Shown here piece after piece: positions 24,988 to 32,721 of a stretch of 32,721 nucleotides of DNA (its first letter is position 1; every line of letters begins with the position of its first letter). The position numbers and the translations under genes were made by a program. The DNA is from JAVBNU01 sp031551265 (GTDB taxonomy: Bacteria; Cyanobacteriota; Vampirovibrionia; Gastranaerophilales; Gastranaerophilaceae): the NCBI GenBank assembly GCA_031551265.1, contig JAVBNU010000056.1, positions 1 through 32,721 of the forward strand, written 5' to 3'. Under the pieces are notes generated by a model. The model saw only the letters and a program-made list of their open reading frames with translations. It ran no database searches and was not told the DNA's origin.

Positions 24988-27900
24988 ATGAAAAAAGCAG
25001 GTATTGGCATACTGGTTGTATTATTGACCTTATACATCTCGTATCTTTTTATCGTTCCTAATTTGGTTAATTTGAATAATTACAAACCGATGATTACGGA
25101 CGAGGTCAAAAAAGCTACGGGGCTTAATGTTACTCTTGGCGATTTAAAATTATACACAACTCCTGCGTTCAAAGCCGGTGTTAAGGTCAAAAATGTTGAT
25201 ATTTTATACCCTGATTCAAGGGTTTTGGTAAATGTTGATTATGCTGATGTACGTTTAAAATTGCTGCCGTTGTTGTTGTTTAATATTCAGGTTGATAAAG
25301 TTATAATTGACGAATCTTCAATGAATATAACGCTCAACGCCGATGGCAAAACTGACATAGAAGCTTATTTAGAAAAACAATTTCCTCCCCAAAAAGAGGA
25401 GTCAAAAAAAAATGGAGATGCCCAACCCGAGGACAATAGTGGACTCCCTGTCAAAATCTCTTCAAAACTCCCAAAAGTAATCGCCACAAAATATACACTC
25501 AATATTTATGACACGAAAAATAATAACAAGCTTTCCGTTGCAGGTAACGAGTTTCAGCTTTCAGGCAATCTTGAAAAAAATATCAAAATCTCAACTGACG
25601 GCGCTTTCAAGTCAAATGACAAAGACGTAATCACCTATAATGTGAAAGTGGATACTTTTATCCCGAAAATGGAGGCAACCGAACCTGCGCCTGAGGCTGC
25701 ACCTGTAAAGGTCGATTTAACACCGATTTCAAAAATTGTATCCTATAAATTTAAAACTGACATCAACACTGACCTCAAAATTCGTCAACACAAAGACGAT
25801 GTTGTAATTGACGGCTTTTGTAATGTTGAGGGCATAGAATTTTTACTTAACAACCAGTTGATGAAAGAGAATTACATCAAAACCAATTTCAAAAACAATA
25901 AAATCGATGTAGCCAGTAATTTTACGTTTCCAAACACCGAAAAACTTGATTTCACAGCTATAATTGCGACAGGCAAAAAGCCAACAGCAGATATAAATAT
26001 TGATACAGCTCAGCTCAACGTAAAAAATCTTTTTGATACAGCAGTTGTGCTTTTAGATATTGCGAATTTAAAAGTTGGCGCTGAAGATTTTAGAGTGAAT
26101 GGTATTTTAAAGTCAGACTTAAAAATAAACACTGACATGAAAAAAATGGCTGCTAACGGCGCTCTGACACTTTCAAACGGTAGCATAACCCACAAAGATT
26201 TACCTTTGAATATCAGTAATATTGTTGCCGATGTAAAATGCAATAACAATGCGCTGGACATAAACAATAGTATGTCCATAAACGGCTCAAAGGTATCTGT
26301 AAAAGGAACTATAGACGCAAAAGCCAATGCAGATATAAAAGTAAAAACGGATGTGCTGCCAATCAATACGTTATACAACGCTTTTGCGCCGAACGAATAT
26401 AAAAAATTATACGCTGTCAACAGCGGCGTTTTGGTTGTCAATGTGGGCATAAAAGGACCTCTACAAGACATCAAGCCCGATGTTGGTGTAAACGTAAAAT
26501 ACCTAAATATTTTAGACAAAGGCAGCAAAACAACTATCAGCGCCGAAAACATATCAACAGATTTAAAATGTGATGTAAAAGCAATTGACGGTACAATCTC
26601 GGCATCTGGCTCATCTGTTGTTATACCCGGCATGGCGACGTTGAAAGTGCCCGGCTTGAATGCTAAATTTGATGCAAAAGATTTTACGTTAGCTAATTCA
26701 ACATTGTACTTTAACGAGTCTCCGATAAGCTTTTCAGGCAAAGTTAAAGACTACGCTTCAAAAATGGCAATAGATTTCAAAGCCGATGGCAAAATTAGAG
26801 CAGCTGACCTAAAAGCAATGGTACCAAGTGAATTTCATAATTTCGTCTCTGCAGTTGGCTCAATACCTGTCAAAGCAGCAATCACAGGCAATGACAAGTC
26901 GGTATTGATACAAGCACAAGCTCTTTCAGATAGCAGCAATAATTTTACCGTACTTGATATAACTAAATTATCAGGCAAACAAGCCCTTGTTAATGCTGAA
27001 ATTTCAAGCGATTTTAGCAATGTTAAACTTGCTGATATTGCGCTTTATGGCTTAAACAACAAAATTAATCTTTCTGATAATTTTTCACAAAACAAACTTG
27101 GCGTAACTGAAATCGCCTCAATAAAAGGCGATATTACCGATATTGCAGGTAAAAACCCAAAAATAAAAGGTCTGTCTGTAACAATGCCATCCAATCTTAC
27201 TGCTGAAATCCCCGGCATGAAAAACTCGAAAATGAACTTCTCAGGCGGCTTAAATATTGGCGGTTCGCTTGCTGCGCCTACTGTCAGCGGTAATATAACT
27301 ATTCCTAAACTGGAAATTCCTGACTTGTTTGTTATGCTTAATGAAGCGACTCTGAATTTCAATAACAACGCACTTAATGCAAAATGCAATGAATTGAACA
27401 TTAACGGCTCTTTGTTCAACGGTAGTGCTGATATTCGCTCAATCTTTGATCCAATAATTGTTATTAACAACATAACTGTAACTTCACCGATTATGGATGT
27501 AGACAAGCTTTTCATTTTTATGGATAAGCTAAATAAAATGATGCCGGCATCAACACCCGCACCGGGCGCGTTAGCTGTGCCTGTAAAAATTGTAAAAGGC
27601 AACGGCACAATCAACACGTTCAAAATGGGCGAAATCAAAGCCTCTAACATAACCAGTGATTTTACTCTATACAATGATCTTTTCACGCTTAAAAACCTTG
27701 TTGCTTCGGCATATGAAGGCAAAATGACGGGTGTAATAACCTACAATCTGAAAACTTTGCACGCAGATGTTGATGTTAAAGGTCAGGGAATGAACGCAAA
27801 GCCTCTTGTGACAGATTTCGCGGGCATAAAAGATCAGGTAATGGGCACCGTCGAATTTGATGCAAAAATGACACTTGCAGGTGCCGACTATCACCAGCAA

Positions 27901-28788
27901 ATGCAAACCCTGAAAGGCTATGCTAATTTTACTGTTAAAGATGGACAATTTGGCGACCTCGGTAAATTCGAGAATTTCTTAACATCCTCAAACCTGGTGT
28001 CACTGAATCTCGTAAGCTCAAGCGTAAACTCTGTTATCAACACGGTTGCACCTAAAAACACAGGGCAATTTGACTACCTGAAAGGACATATTAATTTCGC
28101 TGACGGTTATGCAGTGCTCAGCCCGGTATCTTCAGCCGGCAAGAGCATGAGCTTGTACATAACGGGTAAATACAACTTACTTACAAATTACGCTCAAATC
28201 GACGCGCTGGGTAATATTTCACAGGAAGTTGTCAGCGTTTTAGGGCCGGTTGCCGATTTATCAGTTGCAAAACTCGTGAGCAAACTCGGCTCATTCGGCA
28301 AAACAGCCGGCAACTACTTAACTCTATATAATCAGGCTGTTAAACCTGAAAGCACCAAGCTAATACCTGAGCTTTCGTCGCAAAAAGCCTCAAAAGGTTT
28401 CATTGTTGTTCTGGATGGACCTGCGGATAGTGCGAAAATTGTTAAATCCTTCAAATGGATTTCCAGCACCGAAGAAATGGCCGCAGGCGAAAAATCTATC
28501 CTACAAGGCCTGTTAGACCTCACGGGGTTGGGCGGCACAGAATCGACAGGCAATACACTTAAAGACGCCGGCAAAAATATTTTGCAAAATATAATTAACC
28601 CTCAAGCGTCAACTGGAACAACAGGTTCTACCACGACTACAACAACCGAAGGTGCTGCACCAACCCAAGCGACGACTCCTCAAAGCAAAAGTGCTGAGAA
28701 AGCTAAAAATGTGCTGAATGTTATCAATGCCGTTGGTGGTGCAATTCAACAGCAAAAACAGCAGACAACGACGACAACCCAGCCATAG
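24988..28788 (+). CDS. AsmA/TamB-like envelope protein
   Basis: A 1266-residue protein anchored by one N-terminal membrane segment (about residues 5-24, GIGILVVLLTLYISYLFIV) and then entirely periplasmic. The opening matches the AsmA family: NLNNYKPMITDEVKKATGLNVTLGDLKL, followed by a VRLKLLPLLLFNIQVDKVIIDES stretch. The rest is a long succession of alternating beta strands with many NINT/DIK-type repeats, as expected for the beta-groove fold of AsmA and TamB proteins, which bridge inner and outer membranes and are tied to phospholipid transport and outer-membrane biogenesis. The C-terminal 60 residues are a Thr/Gln/Ala low-complexity tail. The ATG at 24988 follows GGGGAG. The MpaA-like gene starts seven bases after its stop. 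This supports a diderm envelope. Which AsmA paralogue it is cannot be told. Confidence 0.85.
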   Translation: MKKAGIGILVVLLTLYISYLFIVPNLVNLNNYKPMITDEVKKATGLNVTLGDLKLYTTPAFKAGVKVKNVDILYPDSRVLVNVDYADVRLKLLPLLLFNIQVDKVIIDESSMNITLNADGKTDIEAYLEKQFPPQKEESKKNGDAQPEDNSGLPVKISSKLPKVIATKYTLNIYDTKNNNKLSVAGNEFQLSGNLEKNIKISTDGAFKSNDKDVITYNVKVDTFIPKMEATEPAPEAAPVKVDLTPISKIVSYKFKTDINTDLKIRQHKDDVVIDGFCNVEGIEFLLNNQLMKENYIKTNFKNNKIDVASNFTFPNTEKLDFTAIIATGKKPTADINIDTAQLNVKNLFDTAVVLLDIANLKVGAEDFRVNGILKSDLKINTDMKKMAANGALTLSNGSITHKDLPLNISNIVADVKCNNNALDINNSMSINGSKVSVKGTIDAKANADIKVKTDVLPINTLYNAFAPNEYKKLYAVNSGVLVVNVGIKGPLQDIKPDVGVNVKYLNILDKGSKTTISAENISTDLKCDVKAIDGTISASGSSVVIPGMATLKVPGLNAKFDAKDFTLANSTLYFNESPISFSGKVKDYASKMAIDFKADGKIRAADLKAMVPSEFHNFVSAVGSIPVKAAITGNDKSVLIQAQALSDSSNNFTVLDITKLSGKQALVNAEISSDFSNVKLADIALYGLNNKINLSDNFSQNKLGVTEIASIKGDITDIAGKNPKIKGLSVTMPSNLTAEIPGMKNSKMNFSGGLNIGGSLAAPTVSGNITIPKLEIPDLFVMLNEATLNFNNNALNAKCNELNINGSLFNGSADIRSIFDPIIVINNITVTSPIMDVDKLFIFMDKLNKMMPASTPAPGALAVPVKIVKGNGTINTFKMGEIKASNITSDFTLYNDLFTLKNLVASAYEGKMTGVITYNLKTLHADVDVKGQGMNAKPLVTDFAGIKDQVMGTVEFDAKMTLAGADYHQQMQTLKGYANFTVKDGQFGDLGKFENFLTSSNLVSLNLVSSSVNSVINTVAPKNTGQFDYLKGHINFADGYAVLSPVSSAGKSMSLYITGKYNLLTNYAQIDALGNISQEVVSVLGPVADLSVAKLVSKLGSFGKTAGNYLTLYNQAVKPESTKLIPELSSQKASKGFIVVLDGPADSAKIVKSFKWISSTEEMAAGEKSILQGLLDLTGLGGTESTGNTLKDAGKNILQNIINPQASTGTTGSTTTTTTEGAAPTQATTPQSKSAEKAKNVLNVINAVGGAIQQQKQQTTTTTQP

Positions 28789-28795
28789 GGACAAT

Positions 28796-29443
28796 ATGCC
28801 ACAACTGATTGAATCGACAAATACTGAAAATAATAATGAAATTTGTCTATATGAATATTCACCTGAAATGTACGAGCACACTGTTTTGTTCATTGGCTGT
28901 ACGCACGGCGATGAGCCTCAGGGCGAGTACCTTATCAACGATTATATGCAAACACCTCAGAGTAACATAAAAAATAGGCTGCTTTTTATACCTTGTCTTA
29001 ATCCTGACGGTGTAGCGAAAATGACGAGGGTTAACGCAAATAATATTGATATAAACAGAAATTTCCCGACTGAAAACTGGGAACTCACGGAACGTGATAA
29101 CTTTTACGGCGGCTCCGAGTCGGGCAGTGAAATAGAAACCAAATTTATAGTTGAGGTGATTGAAAAATACAAACCTGATTGCATTCTAACGTTTCACGCA
29201 CCGTATAAAATCGTCAACTACGACGGGCCGGCTAAAGATGTTGCTGAGAAAATTGCGTCAATTATTGATTATCCGGCACAAAGCGACATTGGATATCCGA
29301 CTCCCGGGAGTTTTGGCACGTATTGCGGCGTGGAAAGACGAATCCCTACTATCACTCTTGAGCTTGATGAAACCGCATCGGAAAAAACTTTGAAAGACCA
29401 ATGTGCAGGTATTTTCAACTACTTGGCTTGCGAGTATCCATAA
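28796..29443 (+). CDS. M14-family zinc peptidase, MpaA-like murein peptide amidase
   Basis: A 215-residue cytosolic zinc carboxypeptidase-fold protein. The zinc ligands are H37 and E40 in CTHGDEPQGE and H134 in LTFHAP. NPDGVAKMTRVNANNIDINRNFP carries the substrate-binding arginine (R88), and the general base is E189 in TITLELDE. The NPDG...RVNANxxDxNRNFP pattern is typical of MpaA, which removes meso-DAP from the murein tripeptide during peptidoglycan recycling; succinylglutamate desuccinylase relatives are a weaker alternative. I chose ATG 28796, which follows AGGG five bases upstream and a seven-base gap after the AsmA-like stop. Longer in-frame starts would overlap the asmA-like gene by about 70 bases and lack family support. 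Likely co-transcribed with that gene. Peptidoglycan recycling fits its envelope neighbour. Confidence 0.85.
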   Translation: MPQLIESTNTENNNEICLYEYSPEMYEHTVLFIGCTHGDEPQGEYLINDYMQTPQSNIKNRLLFIPCLNPDGVAKMTRVNANNIDINRNFPTENWELTERDNFYGGSESGSEIETKFIVEVIEKYKPDCILTFHAPYKIVNYDGPAKDVAEKIASIIDYPAQSDIGYPTPGSFGTYCGVERRIPTITLELDETASEKTLKDQCAGIFNYLACEYP

Positions 29444-29508
29444 AAATATATAGTAAGCCTTGGTAGTGCTTTTGTCCCAAAATTTAGTTGAAATGACTCA
29501 AATTTTCG

Positions 29509-29695
29509 CGTCATCCCGTGCTTGACAAAGGGAGCAGCAGAACCGAAGGTGATGCTTGTAACCCTGTCTCCGTAACGAAGTGAAGTGTGACACGGGATCT
29601 ATTAAGTGGTGGATTTCTACGATGGCAAGATCCCGGATAGCACTTGACTCTAGCGTTCGCAAAACTCACTAAGACTCAAGGCTTCCGGGATGACG
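29509..29695. repeat. Palindromic intergenic repeat (MITE- or REP-like)
   Basis: In the 419-base gap before the export operon, a 187-base block is bounded by perfect 10-base inverted ends, CGTCATCCCG (29509-29518) and CGGGATGACG (29686-29695). Internally ATCCCGTG pairs with CACGGGAT and CGGGATCT with AGATCCCG, so it can fold into two consecutive hairpins. It is more G+C-rich than its surroundings and has no ORF. Its layout resembles dispersed intergenic palindromes seen in many bacterial genomes. Copy number cannot be judged from one window. Confidence 0.65.
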
Positions 29696-29725
29696 TTTTA
29701 TATTGATAAAGAATTTTAACGTATT

Positions 29726-29768
29726 CAACTATGAACTTTATTACAAAAAAATACTTTATTCATAGTTG
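29726..29768. repeat. Inverted repeat overlapping the export operon promoter
   Basis: CAACTATGAA (29726-29735) and TTCATAGTTG (29759-29768) are perfect 10-base inverted copies around a 23-base AT-rich spacer. The right arm overlaps the -35 hexamer TTGCTT (29766-29771). This placement suits an operator with two half-sites; an RNA hairpin is less likely because it would lie upstream of the transcript start. Confidence 0.55.
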
Positions 29769-29795
29769 CTTTTATATTCCATGTCTATGTATAAT
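29766..29795 (+). promoter_or_regulatory. Promoter of the polysaccharide export operon
   Basis: TTGCTT (29766-29771), an 18-base spacer and a perfect TATAAT (29790-29795) predict a transcript start near 29802 and a leader of about 60 bases before the SLBB gene at 29863. Confidence 0.6.
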
Positions 29796-29862
29796 TAAAA
29801 TGATGAAAATTATAAATATTCTTGGGGAACATCAAGCAATTTAAAGTCAAGGGAAATATAGT

Positions 29863-32235
29863 ATGAAGATGAACATGACAAAATATATAACAATAATGAT
29901 TGTATTTATGTTTTGTATTGGTAACTTTTTGAATTTAGCGGCGTCAGCGTTGACAATAGAGGAACAATTCTCACGTGATATAGGCGGCAGTGCGGCAGAT
30001 ATAAAACAAGTCGGATATGATTTGTTTATGTCCAGCGGCGGTTCAGGCAGCGGCAAGTACGACGGCTCATACCAATTGAGTATTGGTGAGACAGTTGAAG
30101 TGTATTGCTGGGGCAATTCGCTCGATCTGTTGAATTTGAGTGGCGGCAGCGCATTACTTGCGCCGGTTTCGAAAACAAAAATTGACCCTCAGGGCAATTT
30201 ATTTGTTGCGGGGCTTGGATTAGTTCAGGCTGAAAACAAAACGATTGAACAAGTTGAAAAACAGTTGCAATCTATAGCAAACCAAAAGTTTTCAAACGTG
30301 AAAGTTAAAATTGCGATTGCGGATAAAGATGATTTTTCGGTATTCGTTTATGGTTATGTAAACAAGCCAAGTAAAGTTTCAATCGGCTCGAATTCCTCGA
30401 TTGTCGAGGCAATCAGTGGTGCCGGCGGTGTCCAAAAAATTGGTTCGTTGAGAAATGTTTCCTACAAATCAAACGGCAAGGTACAGAAAATCGACTTGTA
30501 CAACGTAATGTTTAAAGGTAACGATCTCGGAATCAGGCTGAAACCTAATGATATAATATTTGTTGATAAAATTGGCTCGGTTGTCGCGCTTACAAACGGT
30601 GTCAAACAGCCTGGTATATATGAGCTTGCGGCTAAAGATTCGCTGGCGGGCATAATTGAATATGCCGGTGGTGTTGCGCAAAACACAGCTCCTGATAATG
30701 TAAATATACGTTCTTATGATGCACAAATAGGGCAGCGCAAAGCGAAAGATTTTGCGTTGAAAACATCGTCCTCGATAACACTTAAAGGTGGCGATATTAT
30801 TGCGTTTGAAAGTCTTTATGGCGGTACTGACAATATTGTCACTATTGAAGGCAGTGTAAAACACCCTAAAACTGTTGAATACAAACAAGGTATGAAATTA
30901 TCGGATATTTTGAAAAGTCAGGATGAGCTGCAAGACCAAACTTTTATGACACAAGCAGTTATCACGAGACTTGTTGGTGCTGATAAAGTTCAGCGAGTCA
31001 TACCCGTGTCACTTGATGCTTTCTTCTCGGGTGTTGATAATCCTGTACTTATGTCCAGAGACGTTATTACAGTGTATAAAAACGCAAACAGTGATGTTGT
31101 CGATGTGTATGGCTGCATAAATATGCCTAAAAAAATACCGTTCAATGAAAAACTCACGCTGAAAGATGTGCTCGCTGATGTTTACTTTACGAAGATTCCA
31201 AGTAATCTTGCAGGTGTTATGTATGTTTCGAATGACAAAAACTCGACTAATGCAGAGCAGTCTACGGTAGCAATCAAAACTGATGACGAAAATAAGCTAA
31301 CTGCAAGTGTTGCAATGGTGGATATCGCTCAGATATCGGCGGATAACGTAGCTGTTGAAATAATTGGAAAAAATGACACTAGAGTGTTCTATTTGTATGA
31401 TGTGCTTGTACAAAAAGATGCAACCAACCATATCAAGATAGAAAAAGGCGACAAAGTATTTTTTAGACCATTGAGAGGTGATGAAATCATTAAAACTGTT
31501 AAAGTTTCAGGTTACGTTAACAGACCCGGTGTCTACTATTTTGTGGATGGAAAAACGCTCACTGATATGATTGAAATGGCCGGTGGTCTGCAAGACAGTG
31601 CCAACTTCAAAGGTACAGTATTCACAAGAGCGTCATTGGCGGCAAAAGAACGTGAACTTGCGCTTGATAAAAACCAAAAGGACATCAGGCTGTTGCATGG
31701 GCTGATTGGTGCTGATTCAACTCAAACAGAAGATACTCTTGCACAGCGTCAAAAATTGCTTGAAGGCATCGCCTCAGAAACCAGTGATATTTTAACATCT
31801 ACAATTAAATATAAGGGTCGTATTTCCTTAAATATTACCGATAATAATGTCAATTCATTGCCTAAAGCTGAAAACATCCTTATACAGGACGGTGATGAAA
31901 TTTATATACCTAAAATAGTTGACCATGTTACTGTTATGGGTGAAGTTTATAATGAAGCTTCGTTTATATACAAAAAAGGCGCGCATGCGGCGTATTACGT
32001 TGATTTAGTTGGTGGCTATACGCAAAATGCCCGTACGAACCAAATCTACAAGATTGATATTAACGGAAAAGCTAAAAAGATAGGCAGAAAATTGACGGCA
32101 GCGAGCATAGAGCCCGGTGACTCAATCATTGTGCCTCGTAAAATCAGGGGCAAGGATTGGCTAACCACAACTACTCAAGTTCTTCAATCAATCGTGAACT
32201 TGGCGTTGGGCGTGTTCCTTGCAACAAAAATCTGA
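29863..32235 (+). CDS. SLBB-domain polysaccharide export protein (Wza-like)
   Basis: A 790-residue exported protein of the polysaccharide export family. Residues 1-31 form a signal peptide (hydrophobic TIMIVFMFCIGNFLNLA, cleavage near ASA-LT); no lipobox cysteine follows, unlike E. coli Wza. A Poly_export domain (about 65-150) is followed by roughly six SLBB-type repeats starting near residues 160, 238, 324, 413, 546 and 687, each with a VxGxVxxPG-like strand and several ending in AGG or VGG. A C-terminal hydrophobic helix (about 767-787, SIVNLALGVFLATK) may anchor it or form the outer-membrane barrel. Start ATG 29863 follows AAGGGA at eight bases. The flippase gene begins four bases after the stop, so the pair opens an exopolysaccharide or capsule operon extending beyond the window. 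The gene context agrees with the assignment. Confidence 0.9.
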   Translation: MKMNMTKYITIMIVFMFCIGNFLNLAASALTIEEQFSRDIGGSAADIKQVGYDLFMSSGGSGSGKYDGSYQLSIGETVEVYCWGNSLDLLNLSGGSALLAPVSKTKIDPQGNLFVAGLGLVQAENKTIEQVEKQLQSIANQKFSNVKVKIAIADKDDFSVFVYGYVNKPSKVSIGSNSSIVEAISGAGGVQKIGSLRNVSYKSNGKVQKIDLYNVMFKGNDLGIRLKPNDIIFVDKIGSVVALTNGVKQPGIYELAAKDSLAGIIEYAGGVAQNTAPDNVNIRSYDAQIGQRKAKDFALKTSSSITLKGGDIIAFESLYGGTDNIVTIEGSVKHPKTVEYKQGMKLSDILKSQDELQDQTFMTQAVITRLVGADKVQRVIPVSLDAFFSGVDNPVLMSRDVITVYKNANSDVVDVYGCINMPKKIPFNEKLTLKDVLADVYFTKIPSNLAGVMYVSNDKNSTNAEQSTVAIKTDDENKLTASVAMVDIAQISADNVAVEIIGKNDTRVFYLYDVLVQKDATNHIKIEKGDKVFFRPLRGDEIIKTVKVSGYVNRPGVYYFVDGKTLTDMIEMAGGLQDSANFKGTVFTRASLAAKERELALDKNQKDIRLLHGLIGADSTQTEDTLAQRQKLLEGIASETSDILTSTIKYKGRISLNITDNNVNSLPKAENILIQDGDEIYIPKIVDHVTVMGEVYNEASFIYKKGAHAAYYVDLVGGYTQNARTNQIYKIDINGKAKKIGRKLTAASIEPGDSIIVPRKIRGKDWLTTTTQVLQSIVNLALGVFLATKI

Positions 32236-32239
32236 TACG

Positions 32240-32721
32240 ATGACAGTAATCAACGATATAAAAAACTTAAATATAATCAAAAGAGTTAAAAATTTAAGTG
32301 CTGATAAAGTTCACTTACTTAGTAACGTTTTTGTGAATTTTGGCTGCAAATGGCTGACGTATATGTGCTCATTAATAACTGTTCCATATTTAGCTTCAGT
32401 GCTGGGAGTGGCAGGTTTCGGCAGAATCTTTTTTGCCGGTTCCATTATGGCATATTTTTATATGATGGTTGATTTTGGTATGAATACGCCAAATGTCAGG
32501 CAAATTTCAATACATCGCAATGATCCAAACAAACTTACTGAAATTTTTAGTTCTACGATGATTATAAAGTCTTTTTTATGCCTGATAGCGGTAGCTATGC
32601 TGGTGGTGCTTGTTGAGGCTGTGCCTGTATTAAAGCAGGAATCTAAGCTTTATTACTTTGCAATTTTACAAATTGTTGCAGCAGTGATTACGCTGGAATG
32701 GTTTTTTATTGGTCTTGAGCA
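32240..32721 (+). CDS. Wzx-type polysaccharide flippase (3' end cut by window)
   Basis: An open frame of 160 codons runs from ATG 32240 to the window edge. The translation begins MTVINDIKNLNIIKRVKNLS and then shows the N-terminal membrane segments of the MOP/RfbX flippases: FVNFGCKWLTYMCSLITVPYLASVLGVAGFGRI, followed by YMMVDFGMNTPNVRQISIHRND and a third hydrophobic stretch (FLCLIAVAMLVVLVEAV). The VPYL...LG..GFG and VDFG motifs are typical of O-antigen and exopolysaccharide flippases, which move lipid-linked repeat units across the inner membrane. There is no clear ribosome binding site; the start lies four bases after the SLBB stop, so translational coupling is likely. Only about a third of the expected length is present. 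Confidence 0.88.
   Translation, partial: MTVINDIKNLNIIKRVKNLSADKVHLLSNVFVNFGCKWLTYMCSLITVPYLASVLGVAGFGRIFFAGSIMAYFYMMVDFGMNTPNVRQISIHRNDPNKLTEIFSSTMIIKSFLCLIAVAMLVVLVEAVPVLKQESKLYYFAILQIVAAVITLEWFFIGLE

Noticed and set aside
26010..26741. Minus-strand open frame (243 codons) within the AsmA-like gene
   Set aside because: Shadow of the beta-repeat coding frame; no ribosome binding site or motif.
1..32721. CRISPR array or prophage
   Set aside because: No regularly spaced direct repeats and no integrase, capsid, terminase or transposase genes were seen.

Overview
The window is AT-rich DNA that uses the standard bacterial code. The housekeeping genes are intact: HisF, PheS, GatC, CTP synthase, AroH-type chorismate mutase, Fmt, Def and GlyA. 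Envelope genes (a WecA-type transferase, an AsmA-like protein, an SLBB export protein and a flippase) point to a diderm cell wall with exported polysaccharide. The short N-terminal 'INFKG' motif in the large GH13-like protein and the giant soluble multidomain protein next to it resemble what I recall from gut Melainabacteria (Gastranaerophilales, non-photosynthetic relatives of cyanobacteria). That placement is an inference from gene style, not a proven assignment.

Layout. 0-2.2 kb, minus strand: a small basic hypothetical gene, then pheS and hisF (hisF runs off the left edge). 2.3-5.6 kb, plus strand: a hypothetical membrane protein, a ~330-base noncoding stretch with extensive nested base pairing, then gatC and pyrG. 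5.6-6.9 kb: an AAA/DUF4143 ATPase whose strong promoter abuts a pair of palindromes. 6.9-8.8 kb, minus strand: the tight def-fmt-aroH operon. 8.88-9.04 kb: a second foldable noncoding segment. 9.0-11.3 kb, minus strand: glyA and a WecA/TagO-type transferase. 11.4-15.7 kb, minus strand: a 1418-residue GH13-like protein. 15.9-24.9 kb, plus strand, divergent from it: a 2994-residue protein with a helical N-terminal third, an Ala/Gly-rich hydrophobic core, two different kinase-like domains and domains I cannot name. 25.0-29.4 kb, plus strand: an AsmA-like protein followed by an MpaA-like M14 peptidase. 29.5-29.7 kb: a palindromic, probably dispersed repeat. 29.9 kb to the end: an SLBB polysaccharide export protein and a Wzx-type flippase (truncated by the window edge), the start of an exopolysaccharide or capsule operon.

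How the parts may work together. def, fmt and aroH join formyl-Met start/finish chemistry with aromatic biosynthesis; gatC and pheS serve tRNA charging. The WecA-like enzyme could make the lipid-linked sugar that the flippase and SLBB export system would later move. The AsmA-like and MpaA-like proteins fit envelope upkeep and murein-peptide recycling.

The items most likely to be new are the 3201-3528 structured RNA candidate, the giant two-kinase protein (15894-24878) and the palindrome-controlled ATPase. No CRISPR array, tRNA, rRNA or intact insertion sequence was seen.
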